The position numbers and the translations under genes were made by a program. Shown in pieces: positions 18,685 to 27,005 of a stretch of DNA of 43,788 nucleotides. A model generated the notes under the pieces. That model ran no database searches. It was not told where the DNA came from and saw only the letters and a program-made list of their open reading frames with translations. Source of the DNA: Vacuolonema iberomarrocanum LEGE 07170 (GTDB lineage: Bacteria > Cyanobacteriota > Cyanobacteriia > Elainellales > Elainellaceae); contig JADEXA010000062.1 of NCBI GenBank assembly GCA_015207365.1, forward strand, positions 1 through 43,788, written 5' to 3'. Within the stretch, counting starts at the first letter, position 1; each line of letters begins with the position of its first letter.

Positions 18685-21600
18685 ATGACGGAGCAGAACT
18701 CGACGCAAAATCCACAGCAATCCATGATCTTCCGCAACCGGGTGGTGGACAAGAAACAGTTGCGCAACCTAGTTGCCTGGGCGTTCACAAATTATGGAAC
18801 GGCACGTACCGCACAGGTTGCCGATGGGCTCAAGGATCTAGGATTTCGCTTCGCGACCCGTGCTGGGGTCTCGATCAGCGTGGATGACTTGCAGGTACCT
18901 GAGAAAAAGCGGGAACTGTTGCAGGATGCAGAAGATGAAATCCGCAAGACAGAAGACCGCTACAGCCGGGGCGACATTACGGAAGTGGAACGCTTCCAAA
19001 AGGTGATTGACACCTGGAACGATACCAGCGAGGAACTCAAAGACGAAGTTGTGCGCAACTTCCGCAAGAACAACCCGCTCAATTCGGTTTATATGATGGC
19101 CTTCTCTGGGGCACGGGGAAACATCTCCCAAGTGCGTCAGTTGGTAGGAATGCGGGGTTTGATGGCGAATCCGCAGGGCGCGATCATCGACCTGCCGATT
19201 AAGACTAATTTCCGGGAGGGTCTGACCGTAACGGAATACATTATTTCGTCTTACGGGGCACGGAAAGGTCTGGTAGATACGGCGCTACGGACAGCAGACT
19301 CGGGTTACCTGACCCGTCGCCTGGTGGATGTATCGCAGGATGTGATTATTCGAGAGTTGGATTGTGGAACCGATCGTGGCATCACGCTGAAGAGCATGAC
19401 GGATGGCGATCGCGTCCTTATTCCGCTCCAGGATCGCCTACTCGGACGGGCGGTTGCTGAGGATGTGCTGCATCCGGAGACGGGTGAGGTGCTGTTAGAG
19501 CGTAATCAGGCCATTTCTAACGAAACGGCGAAGATGCTGGCGAAAGCGAAAGTATCGTCTTTGAAAGTACGATCGCCGCTCACCTGCGAAGCCACGCGCT
19601 CGGTCTGTCAGGCTTGCTATGGCTGGAGTCTAGCCCATGCAGAAATGGTCGATTTGGGCGAAGCCGTAGGCATCATCGCCGCACAGTCGATCGGTGAACC
19701 GGGCACACAGCTCACCATGCGGACGTTCCACACTGGCGGAACCTTTACCGGAGAGCAGGTGCCCCAAATTCGGCCCAAGTTTGATGCAACGTTGCATTTG
19801 AATCCAAAGCAGGTACGATCCCGTGCCTTCCGGACTCGTCATGGGGACGATGCCTTCATCATCGAAGCGAGTGTTAAAGTAACCTTCGAGGCGGGCAGCA
19901 AGAAGGAAACCCATAACCTGCCACCAGGCTCGATTCTGTTTGCGCGGGATGGTGACCAGGTCACATATGGTCAGATGGTGGCCGAAATGCCCGCCACAGG
20001 CCGGGTGCGAAAGGTAACAGAAAAGGCGACCAAGGACGTTGCCTCTGACCTAGCCGGGGAAGTGAAGTTTGCCGACGTGATCCCCGAAGAAAAGAAAGAC
20101 CGTCAGGGCAACACAACCCGGATTGCTCAGCGGGGCGGTTTGTTGTGGGTGCTGTCTGGGGAGGTCTACAACCTGCCGCCTGGGGCAGAGCCTGTCGTCA
20201 AGAATGGTGATCGCATTACCTCGGACGACAACCTGGCCGAGACTCGGTTGATCAACGAGAATGGTGGGATAGTACGAATTCCGCCCGATGCCGAAGGACG
20301 GAGTAACCGCGAGGTCGAAATCATCACGGCATCCGTACAACTCGACCAAGCGCGCGTTCGGGCCGAAAGTTCCCAAGGACGCGAGCATTATCTGATTGAA
20401 ACGCAAAACAACCAACGGTTCTCCTTGATTGCTGCCCCCGGAACCAAGGTAGTCAGCGGTCAAGTCGTTGCTGAATTGATTGACGACCGCTACCACACCC
20501 AGATGGGTGGAATGGTTCGCTACTCCGGATTAGACGTTGCGAAAAAAGGAAAAGCCAAGCAGGGCTATGAAGTCATTAAAGGCGGAACCTTGCTATGGAT
20601 TCCTGAAGAATGCCACGAAGTCAACAAAGACATCTCTTTGTTGATGGTGGAAGACGGACAGTATGTAGAGCCTGGAACGGAAGTTGTTAAGGATATTTTC
20701 TGCCAGAGTGGCGGGGTGATTGAGGTCACGCAGAAAAATGACATTCTGCGTGAAGTCGTTATCAAGCCGGGCGAATTGCACATGCTGGATAATCCTGACG
20801 CCTTCGCCGGTCGAGACGATAACATCGTCACACCTGGAGAAGAGGTGCTTCCAGGGGTAACCCCTTCCGAGTTGCGCTATCTGGAAACGGTGGAAACGCC
20901 AGAAGGCCCAGCGGCACTGTTGCGTCCGGTGATCGAGTATAGCGTTCCCGATGAGCCAGCGATTCCTAGTCAGGCTTCAGCGAATGAGGAATCGGGTCAC
21001 TCCATCCAACTGCGAGCGCTGCAACGGGTGTTGTATAAGGATGGCGATCGCATCAAATCCGTTGAAGGGGTCGAGCTCCTACGCACCCAACTGGTTCTAG
21101 AAATTGAGGAAGATGCGCACCAACTGGCAGCCGACATTGAACTGATGCCAGATGAGGAGGAAGAAGGGGTCATGCGGCTACAACTAGTGATCCTCGAATC
21201 GCTGGTTATTCGCCGAGACATCATCGCTGATCAGACCCAGGGCAGCACCCATACCCACCTTTTGGTGAAAGATGGCGATCAAATCGCGCCGGGTGCAGGC
21301 ATTGCCCGAACCGAAATCAAGGCCAAGGAAGGCGGCGAAGTTCGAGGCATCCGGGAAGGCGAATCGACGCGTCGTTTGCTCATCGTGCGCGACTCTGACT
21401 TGGTAACAGTTGACATTCAAGGGAAGACGCCGTCGGTCAAAGTTGGAGATTTGTTGGTTGCCCGCAGTGAAGTCGCCGACGGCATCACCATTCAAGAATC
21501 GGGGCAGGTTGTAGCCATCAACGATTCCAGTGTGGTATTGCGCTTGGCACGCCCTTACCGCGTATCGGCTGGTGCGGTCTTGCATATTGATGATAGCGAC

Positions 21601-22722
21601 CTGGTACAGCGGGGAGACAACCTGGTGCTGCTGGTCTTCGAGCGAGCAAAAACTGGAGATATCATCCAAGGTTTGCCTCGAATCGAAGAACTGTTAGAAG
21701 CACGGAAACCGAAAGAAGCCTGTATTCTTTCGGCCCGTCCGGGAACCGCCCAGGTAGTATACGGCGACGATGAGACCGTCGAAGTGAAGGTTGTTGAGTC
21801 CGATGGCGTCATTACTGAATATGTGATTGGCCCCGGTCAAAACGTACTGGTTATCGATGGGCAAGAGGTGGAAGCCGCAGAACCGCTTACAGATGGCCCG
21901 GCCAATCCTCACGAAATCTTGGAAGTCTTCTTCCGGTACTATCGTGAAACCTCAGGGACTCACGAAGCGGCTCTACAAAGTCTAGAGAAGGTGCAAACCT
22001 TCCTAGTCAATGAAGTGCAGTCGGTATACCAATCTCAGGGCATTGATATTTCCGACAAGCATATCGAAGTAATTGTGCGGCAGATGACCTCTAAAGTGCG
22101 GGTCGAGGATGGTGGTGACACCACGATGCTGCCAGGGGAATTGGTAGAACTACGCCAGATTCAGCAAGTCAACGAAGCTATGTCTATCACGGGTGGTGCC
22201 CCGGCTGAATATACCCCTGTGCTATTGGGGATCACAAAAGCATCTCTCAACACAGATAGCTTCATTTCTGCGGCTAGCTTCCAGGAAACAACTCGGGTAC
22301 TCACAGAAGCAGCGATCGAAGGAAAGTCTGACTGGCTGCGTGGTTTGAAGGAAAACGTTATTATTGGGCGATTGATCCCCGCAGGTACGGGCTTCAATGC
22401 CTATGAAGACCAGAGCAACAATGTGGATGTGGATCTCAGCTACGAGGGCGGCGTTCTAGACAACGACATGACCCTAGGGGATGTGGTGCTAGATGATCGC
22501 ATTGCTCGCAGCTACGACCTGGACGGTGGGCTGGATGTTTTCCCAGTCGATCGCGCCCGCAACGTCTCAGACTTTAGCCGTCCGTTCAATCCATCAATCC
22601 TGAACGATGGGGATGATACCAACGAACTGATTGGCAATTTTTCTCCGAACAATGAGGAAAATGACACCCCCAGTCAAGATAGTGATAGTGAACCCAATGA
22701 CCTGATCAATGACGATGAGTAG
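18685..22722 (+). CDS. rpoC2: RNA polymerase beta' subunit C-terminal part
   Basis: The 1345-residue protein carries the second half of beta'. A zinc site is in CEATRSVCQACYGWS near residue 305. The trigger-loop start AAQSIGEPGTQLTMRTFHTGG is near residues 330-352, and the loop resumes at GDIIQGLPRIEELLEARKP near residue 990. About 630 residues lie between, the cyanobacterial trigger-loop insertion (SI3) made of repeated small beta domains. The C-terminus adds an acidic, low-complexity tail after residue 1280. ATG at 18685 is preceded by AGGACG. The gene lies 73 bp after rpoC1 and is followed by a strong terminator. Confidence 0.98.
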   Translation: MTEQNSTQNPQQSMIFRNRVVDKKQLRNLVAWAFTNYGTARTAQVADGLKDLGFRFATRAGVSISVDDLQVPEKKRELLQDAEDEIRKTEDRYSRGDITEVERFQKVIDTWNDTSEELKDEVVRNFRKNNPLNSVYMMAFSGARGNISQVRQLVGMRGLMANPQGAIIDLPIKTNFREGLTVTEYIISSYGARKGLVDTALRTADSGYLTRRLVDVSQDVIIRELDCGTDRGITLKSMTDGDRVLIPLQDRLLGRAVAEDVLHPETGEVLLERNQAISNETAKMLAKAKVSSLKVRSPLTCEATRSVCQACYGWSLAHAEMVDLGEAVGIIAAQSIGEPGTQLTMRTFHTGGTFTGEQVPQIRPKFDATLHLNPKQVRSRAFRTRHGDDAFIIEASVKVTFEAGSKKETHNLPPGSILFARDGDQVTYGQMVAEMPATGRVRKVTEKATKDVASDLAGEVKFADVIPEEKKDRQGNTTRIAQRGGLLWVLSGEVYNLPPGAEPVVKNGDRITSDDNLAETRLINENGGIVRIPPDAEGRSNREVEIITASVQLDQARVRAESSQGREHYLIETQNNQRFSLIAAPGTKVVSGQVVAELIDDRYHTQMGGMVRYSGLDVAKKGKAKQGYEVIKGGTLLWIPEECHEVNKDISLLMVEDGQYVEPGTEVVKDIFCQSGGVIEVTQKNDILREVVIKPGELHMLDNPDAFAGRDDNIVTPGEEVLPGVTPSELRYLETVETPEGPAALLRPVIEYSVPDEPAIPSQASANEESGHSIQLRALQRVLYKDGDRIKSVEGVELLRTQLVLEIEEDAHQLAADIELMPDEEEEGVMRLQLVILESLVIRRDIIADQTQGSTHTHLLVKDGDQIAPGAGIARTEIKAKEGGEVRGIREGESTRRLLIVRDSDLVTVDIQGKTPSVKVGDLLVARSEVADGITIQESGQVVAINDSSVVLRLARPYRVSAGAVLHIDDSDLVQRGDNLVLLVFERAKTGDIIQGLPRIEELLEARKPKEACILSARPGTAQVVYGDDETVEVKVVESDGVITEYVIGPGQNVLVIDGQEVEAAEPLTDGPANPHEILEVFFRYYRETSGTHEAALQSLEKVQTFLVNEVQSVYQSQGIDISDKHIEVIVRQMTSKVRVEDGGDTTMLPGELVELRQIQQVNEAMSITGGAPAEYTPVLLGITKASLNTDSFISAASFQETTRVLTEAAIEGKSDWLRGLKENVIIGRLIPAGTGFNAYEDQSNNVDVDLSYEGGVLDNDMTLGDVVLDDRIARSYDLDGGLDVFPVDRARNVSDFSRPFNPSILNDGDDTNELIGNFSPNNEENDTPSQDSDSEPNDLINDDE

Positions 22723-22820
22723 AGCGCAATCTGTGGCGTCAACCAAGGTACCCTGTCTTGGTTCATCCCAGGCTCATCATCTTTAGATTCAGTCATCCAA
22801 TAGAGCAATCTTGATATCTA

Positions 22821-22850
22821 AACTCCTCTGCAATCGCAGAGGAGTTTTTT
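22821..22850 (+). terminator. Intrinsic terminator of the rpoB-rpoC1-rpoC2 operon
   Basis: A perfect 11-bp stem (AACTCCTCTGC at 22821-22831 and its complement at 22836-22846) with the loop AATC is followed by a T-run. It sits 98 bp after the rpoC2 stop. Confidence 0.93.
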
Positions 22851-22916
22851 ATGCTTGTAGATTGAGCGCCAGCGCCTAATCCTCATTCGCTCAAAACCCA
22901 CTCCTGATCGTTTCTT

Positions 22917-23019
22917 ATATCAAATCCGGTTGAAAAACCCACCTATCGTTTGCGCCCGCTGCATTGCAGCGGGCGCAAACGATAGATGGGTTCTACGGCT
23001 GTTTAACTGGATTGGATAT
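22917..23019. repeat. Palindromic repeat, family B copy 1
   Basis: The outer ends are ATATCAAATCCGGT (22917-22930) and a degenerate complement (23006-23019). The core has 27-bp arms (22936-22962 and 22966-22992) with a single mismatch and a 3-nt loop. The element matches 24941-25039 in opposite orientation. The core differs by paired substitutions in both arms, so hairpin pairing is kept. Confidence 0.8.
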
Positions 23020-23129
23020 TAAAACCCGCTCACTGAGAAGGTTTCAAAAAATGATCAGATTTTAGTTTGCATAGAATTGGGATAAAATTTTGGCAACCCT
23101 ACAGGTATAAACTCTCGATATTGAGTTGC

Positions 23130-23135
23130 TTGACA
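23130..23135 (+). promoter_or_regulatory. Possible -35 box upstream of the duplicated-domain gene
   Basis: A perfect TTGACA lies 118 bp before the ATG at 23254. The best -10 partner, TACTTT at 23151, is at a short 15-bp spacing, so this is a weak call. Confidence 0.25.
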
Positions 23136-23253
23136 TAACTTAACTTACCGTACTTTGCCGGATGGCATTTCTACGGTTAAAGCGCATGATCAAGCAAGAT
23201 TGCTTCCATCTGAACTTCCCTAACCTCTACGCCAAATTACCTATCCTCTACCA

Positions 23254-23838
23254 ATGATGCAAACTGTGACTGAAGCCCGTTCCCAAAACTCTTCCGACAT
23301 GCCTCATGTGCTGGAGTCGCGCGATCGCTACCGTCCCTGTCATGTTGTGCTGAGCGATACAGGGGAACGGATGCCTGCAATCCAGTTTGACGGCAACTAC
23401 TACAGTTTTTTTCGCTCCGTTGCCGAGAAGCAACGCGCACTTGAGTTGGGCTACAAACTTCAGAGTCGAGGGCATTCGGCTGTTGTAACAAAGACGCCTA
23501 AAGGGTTTGTAGTTTGGGTATTTGAAGCAACTGCAATTCTCGCAAAGCCGCGAGCCAATGTCACCAAAAGCGCGAAGCCTGATACTCCCTACCGTATTTT
23601 GACTTCGCCTAGTGACTATCAGCCTTGTCAAATCATGGTTCCAGATTTAGACAAGCGGCTTTCGGCAGTGCAGTATAACAGCAAGCTCTATAGCCTTTTC
23701 AAAACGGTAGATACATTGCAACAGGCTAGCCAAATCATTAAGCGACTCAGCTATCGGGGCGACGAAACCATTATCCTTCAGACAAAGGATGGCTTTAGCC
23801 TGTTCATTTTAGAACCCGAAGCCGTGCGGGCCGATTGA
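23254..23838 (+). CDS. Uncharacterised protein with two tandem copies of one domain
   Basis: I do not recognise the family. The 194-residue soluble protein contains two copies of a domain of about 70 residues: residues 26-95 starting YRPCHVVLSD and residues 122-191 starting YQPCQIMVPD. They align without gaps and share Y-x-PC at the start, a middle AxQ[FY]...YS[FL]F segment, a [KR]L-x-x-RG turn, and a closing KxGF-x-[VL]-[FW]-[VI] strand. The copies are diverged, so the duplication is old. No signal peptide or membrane segment is seen. It faces apcF convergently over a shared terminator. The start could be ATG 23254 or the next codon, also ATG. Function is unknown; the neighbour suggests a link to phycobilisomes only by position. 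Confidence 0.75.
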   Translation: MMQTVTEARSQNSSDMPHVLESRDRYRPCHVVLSDTGERMPAIQFDGNYYSFFRSVAEKQRALELGYKLQSRGHSAVVTKTPKGFVVWVFEATAILAKPRANVTKSAKPDTPYRILTSPSDYQPCQIMVPDLDKRLSAVQYNSKLYSLFKTVDTLQQASQIIKRLSYRGDETIILQTKDGFSLFILEPEAVRAD

Positions 23839-23889
23839 TGAGATACAGACGGTCTGCGACTTTGCTTCGGCCACAACGGCGAGCTTGGT

Positions 23890-23917
23890 CTTAATGACCA
23901 GGCTATTAGTCATTAAG
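23890..23917. terminator. Weak hairpin after the duplicated-domain gene
   Basis: A 9-bp stem (CTTAATGAC at 23890-23898, complement at 23909-23917) lies about 50 bp after the stop, with no real T-run. It may assist the stronger hairpin downstream. Confidence 0.35.
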
Positions 23918-23952
23918 GTTTTCCCAAACAAACAGATTCATCCATCTCATAT

Positions 23953-23994
23953 AAGCCAAAGGCGGGAAAGGATGCCTTTTCCCGCCTTTGGCTT
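23953..23994. terminator. Bidirectional terminator between the 23254 gene and apcF
   Basis: A perfect 17-bp stem (23953-23969 and 23978-23994) beginning AAGCCAAAGGCGGG has an 8-nt loop. AT-rich sequence follows on both sides. It lies between two convergent genes and can end transcripts from both. Confidence 0.75.
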
Positions 23995-24073
23995 AATTAG
24001 TCTTGCTAGTGGGTTAAAGAGAATGGCGTGTCTCTAAGATACGCATGCCCTATGCACCAGAGCCATCAAAATG

Positions 24074-24583
24074 CTAGACGCTCTGCTCACTCAGCTCTTG
24101 AGTCATATGATCGAAGGGTTGATCGATGAAAGCGGTGGAGGTGATCCCAGCCTCTGCAACTTTATCCTTCACCATTTCTTTCATGATTTGAATACCCCGC
24201 ACTGTAGGCGCGATGGGTACACCTAGAGAGTTGTAGGTTTCTCGGAGACCTTGCAGTACCCGTTCATCGAGCACGTCCATACTGCCTGCGATAATGGCAT
24301 AGCTCGCATAACGCAAGTAGTAATCCATATCGCGCAAACAAGCCGCATAGCGACGCGTGGTGTAAGCGTTTCCACCGGGACGGATCAGCTCGGGAACTTT
24401 CTCGAAAAGCGTCGAACCCGCTTGCCGAACGATCGCCGCTGCATCGCCGTTGATGATAGCGGCTGCCTGTACCCTTTCCATACCAGTAGTGAAGTAGGAT
24501 TGCAGGACATCCATGGCATCCCGATCCAGGTAGCGACCTTTAGTGTCGTAGTTGTCAATCAGCTTGGTTACGGCGTCCCGCAT
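24074..24583 (-). CDS. apcF: Allophycocyanin beta-18 subunit
   Basis: ApcF is a minor phycobilisome core subunit that replaces one ApcB in the trimer next to the core-membrane linker and helps pass energy to chlorophyll. The 169-residue protein begins MRDAVTKLIDNYDTKGRYLD and has the bilin-attachment cysteine in TRRYAACLRDMDYYLRY near residue 82. The PGGNAYTTRR segment and the ending GVPIAPTVRGIQIMKEMV fit the beta-18 type better than ApcB. The frame opens upstream at 24619; ATG 24583 with a GGGAG upstream gives the family start. It stands alone, as is usual for apcF. Confidence 0.93.
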   Translation of the reverse strand: MRDAVTKLIDNYDTKGRYLDRDAMDVLQSYFTTGMERVQAAAIINGDAAAIVRQAGSTLFEKVPELIRPGGNAYTTRRYAACLRDMDYYLRYASYAIIAGSMDVLDERVLQGLRETYNSLGVPIAPTVRGIQIMKEMVKDKVAEAGITSTAFIDQPFDHMTQELSEQSV

Positions 24584-24616
24584 AAAAAACGTCTCCCAAC
24601 ACAGGTTGTTATACTT

Positions 24617-24638
24617 CAAAAATCTTACAAAAATCTTA
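24617..24638 (-). promoter_or_regulatory. Tandem 11-bp repeat in the apcF promoter region
   Basis: Two perfect head-to-tail copies of CAAAAATCTTA (plus-strand reading) lie 33-55 bp upstream of the apcF start. On the minus strand they are followed by GTATAAC, a possible -10 box. The TTACAA/TTAACG units recall the direct repeats bound by the light-responsive regulator RpaB (HLR1), but the period here is 11, not 10. Confidence 0.4.
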
Positions 24639-24815
24639 ACGGCTCTTCCTCTGGCTATTCCTAAAACTCAAAGTGAAACAGCGATCGCCGCAATAGAGCT
24701 AAGTCTATCACGAGGGACGTGACTGAGACCCGCTCCTGCCAAAGCAGGCATGGGTTTAGCGTATTAAATTTTGTTGCTATCCAAAATGGGGTCCCGTCTT
24801 CGATTCAAAGCTAAT

Positions 24816-24884
24816 AGGAGTTAGGGATTATGTTGATTTTGTGTCCGTGTCGCAGCTACGAAATCAACACAATCCTTAACTCCT
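24816..24884. repeat. Imperfect 24-bp inverted repeat
   Basis: The arms at 24816-24839 and 24861-24884 begin AGGAGTTA and end TAACTCCT. They pair over 24 positions with one G-T pair and one mismatch, around a 21-nt loop. No gene ends nearby, so it is unlikely to be a terminator. Confidence 0.6.
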
Positions 24885-24940
24885 CGCTGAAAACGATGGC
24901 AAGGCCATAAACCCTAGGGTTTCTACTATGACCTCACAAC

Positions 24941-25039
24941 ATCAAATCCGGTCAAATAGCCGTAAAACCCAACTATCGTTTTAGCCCGCTGCTGTGCAGC
25001 GGGCTAAAACGATAGTTGGGTTCTTCAACCGGATTTGAT
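24941..25039. repeat. Palindromic repeat, family B copy 2
   Basis: Perfect 12-bp termini ATCAAATCCGGT (24941-24952) and the complement (25028-25039) enclose a perfect 27-bp inverted repeat (24966-24992 and 24996-25022) with loop TGT. It is the same element as 22917-23019, inserted the other way round; the asymmetric spacers between termini and core also match in swapped order. Confidence 0.85.
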
Positions 25040-25083
25040 ATAACTGGCGATCGCTAGCAAACCTTAGACCGATCAAATTGTCA

Positions 25084-25193
25084 TATAGCCTTACGCATTA
25101 GAGATTAGGCCAGATCATTAATCATTATCTGAAAGCCCCGCGCTGAATGGCTGTCAAATAATGAATGGTTTTACCTTAGTACGCAGCGCTATA
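25084..25193. mobile_element. Degenerate MITE-like element related to the one at 27097
   Basis: The element starts TATAGCCTTACGCATT and ends CGCTATA. The left end (about 40 bp, through GATTAGG and ATCATT) and the right end (GGTTTTACCT) match the element at 27097-27213. The central palindrome has decayed, leaving only fragments such as AAGCCCCGCGC. It looks like an older copy. Confidence 0.6.
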
Positions 25194-25265
25194 TCAGTCA
25201 CAGCCGTCGATCAGAGGCTTGTCGAGAGAATAAAGCTAGAATTCAGCACCATTTACTCGAATTTT

Positions 25266-25312
25266 GTAAGAGTTTGATACCAGAATCAGACGATTTTGTT
25301 GTCCTTTATACA
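25266..25312 (+). promoter_or_regulatory. Near-match to an NtcA-type glnA promoter
   Basis: GTA at 25266-25268 and TAC at 25278-25280 are 9 bp apart (NtcA consensus is GTA-N8-TAC). A TATACA at 25307-25312 could be the -10 box, 26 bp further on. NtcA normally activates glnA in cyanobacteria. Spacing is one base too long, so this is a weak candidate. Confidence 0.3.
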
Positions 25313-25518
25313 AATCACACCCATTGCAGTTCCTAGGATGATGCAGGTGCGTACATCCCCATTTCACATCCCCATAAAGGTGCGAACGCTGAAGACTTTT
25401 GGGGGTATCCCAAGTGTGGATCGATGGCAGTACCCGTAGTCTTTCAAGCGATTTCTTTCCACGGTGCCTTCAGCGGCACGGTGTTTTTGTTCAATGCACA
25501 GAACTAAAGGAGTAGTTC

Positions 25519-26940
25519 ATGGCACAAACCCCCGGTGAGGTTCTTGGTTGGATTAAAGACCAAGACATTCAGATGATTGACCTGAAATTTATCGATATGC
25601 CAGGAACCTGGCAGCATTTGACGGTCTATCAGGATCAAATCGATGAGTCGAGTTTTACGGATGGCGTTCCATTTGATGGATCCAGTATTCGTGGCTGGAA
25701 AGCAATCAACGAATCAGACATGACAATGGTGCTCGATCCGACGACTGCGTGGATTGATCCGTTCATGGAAGAGCCTACACTCAGCGTTATCTGTAGCATT
25801 AAGGAACCGCGTACGGGTGAGTGGTACTCTCGCTGTCCTCGTGTTATTGCTCAAAAGGCCATTGACTACTTGAGTTCTACAGGCATCGGCGACACGGCTT
25901 TCTTCGGGCCTGAAGCCGAATTCTTCGTCTTTGAAGATGTACGCTTCGACCAAACAGAGAGCCAGGGCTTCTACTATGTAGACACAGCAGAAGGTCGCTG
26001 GAATTCCGGACGTGTTGAAGAGGGCGGCAACAAGGGCTACAAGCCTCGCTACAAAGAAGGCTATTTCCCTGTTTCTCCTACAGATACGCTGCAGGACATT
26101 CGGAGCGAAATGCTGCTCACCATGAAGAAGTGTGGTGTGCCCATCGAAAAGCATCACCATGAGGTGGCAACGGGTGGTCAGTGTGAGCTGGGTTTCCGCT
26201 TTGGCAAGCTTGTGGAAGCTGCGGATTGGCTGATGACCTACAAGTACTGCATCAAGAATGTAGGTAAAAAGCACGGCAAAACCGTCACCTTCATGCCCAA
26301 GCCTGTGTTCAACGACAACGGGTCTGGGATGCACACTCACCAGTCGGTCTGGAAAGATGGTCAGCCGTTGTTTGCTGGCGACCAATACGCTGGGCTCAGC
26401 CAAATGGCTCTGTGGTACATCGGCGGTATTCTGAAGCATGCCCCGGCCTTGTTGGCCTTCACAAACCCCACGACTAACTCCTACAAGCGTCTAGTCCCTG
26501 GATTCGAGGCTCCCGTGAACCTGGCCTACTCCCAAGGTAACCGCTCGGCATCCGTACGAATCCCACTGTCTGGGACAAACCCCAAGGCGAAGCGTCTGGA
26601 GTTCCGTTGCCCTGATGCAACCTCTAACCCTTACTTGGCATTTGCAGCAATGCTTTGCGCAGGTATCGACGGGATTAAGAACCAAATCGATCCGGGTGAG
26701 CCACTGGATGTAGACATCTATGACCTCAGCCCCGAAGAGTTGGCGAAGATTCCTTCCACACCGGGCTCCTTGGAAGATGCGCTGAGCAAACTGGAAACGG
26801 ATCACGAGTTCTTGACAACAGGTGGCGTATTCACAGACGACTTCATTGGCAACTGGATCAACTACAAGCTGGATAATGAAGTGAACCCCATGCGTCTGCG
26901 TCCGCACCCCTACGAGTTCTCGCTCTACTACGACTGCTAA
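25519..26940 (+). CDS. glnA: Glutamine synthetase type I
   Basis: GlnA makes glutamine from glutamate, ammonia and ATP, the entry point of nitrogen in the cyanobacterial GS-GOGAT cycle; the enzyme is a dodecamer. The protein has 473 residues. It shows the latch DGSSIRGW near residue 54, metal-binding HHHEVATGGQCELGF near residue 213, the glutamate-side segment FMPKPVFNDNGSGMHTHQS near residue 261, and NRSASVRIP near residue 345. DIYDLSPEE near 395 sits at the adenylylation tyrosine of enterobacterial enzymes, although cyanobacteria are known to use inactivating-factor proteins instead. The start ATG at 25519 has AAAGGAG 8 nt upstream. A strong terminator follows. Confidence 0.98.
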   Translation: MAQTPGEVLGWIKDQDIQMIDLKFIDMPGTWQHLTVYQDQIDESSFTDGVPFDGSSIRGWKAINESDMTMVLDPTTAWIDPFMEEPTLSVICSIKEPRTGEWYSRCPRVIAQKAIDYLSSTGIGDTAFFGPEAEFFVFEDVRFDQTESQGFYYVDTAEGRWNSGRVEEGGNKGYKPRYKEGYFPVSPTDTLQDIRSEMLLTMKKCGVPIEKHHHEVATGGQCELGFRFGKLVEAADWLMTYKYCIKNVGKKHGKTVTFMPKPVFNDNGSGMHTHQSVWKDGQPLFAGDQYAGLSQMALWYIGGILKHAPALLAFTNPTTNSYKRLVPGFEAPVNLAYSQGNRSASVRIPLSGTNPKAKRLEFRCPDATSNPYLAFAAMLCAGIDGIKNQIDPGEPLDVDIYDLSPEELAKIPSTPGSLEDALSKLETDHEFLTTGGVFTDDFIGNWINYKLDNEVNPMRLRPHPYEFSLYYDC

Positions 26941-26971
26941 GTTTCGATAGGTTGGTTAATCAAACAATTCG

Positions 26972-27005
26972 ATCTCCGGTTTCCAAAAGAAACCGGAGAT
27001 TTTTT
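26972..27005 (+). terminator. Intrinsic terminator of glnA
   Basis: A perfect 12-bp stem (ATCTCCGGTTTC at 26972-26983 and complement at 26989-27000) with loop CAAAA is followed by TTTTT. It is 31 bp after the glnA stop. The T-run runs directly into the next repeat element. Confidence 0.95.

Larger units (their letters stand above)
24639..25518. other. Spacer between apcF and glnA, rich in inverted repeats
   Basis: No gene is seen in these 880 bp. They hold a small imperfect hairpin (24728-24755), a 24-bp imperfect inverted repeat (24816-24884), the family B palindrome (24941-25039), a degraded MITE-like element (25084-25193), and then about 300 bp of promoter and leader for glnA. Confidence 0.6.

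Noticed and set aside
18600..18690. Possible frameshift splitting beta' between rpoC1 and rpoC2
   Set aside because: A split beta' is normal in cyanobacteria; rpoC2 has its own start and ribosome-binding site 73 bp later.
25200..25518. Glutamine riboswitch (glnA RNA motif) before glnA
   Set aside because: I looked for the conserved GGAAGTA and CCGAAGGAACG type segments of that motif and did not find them in order.
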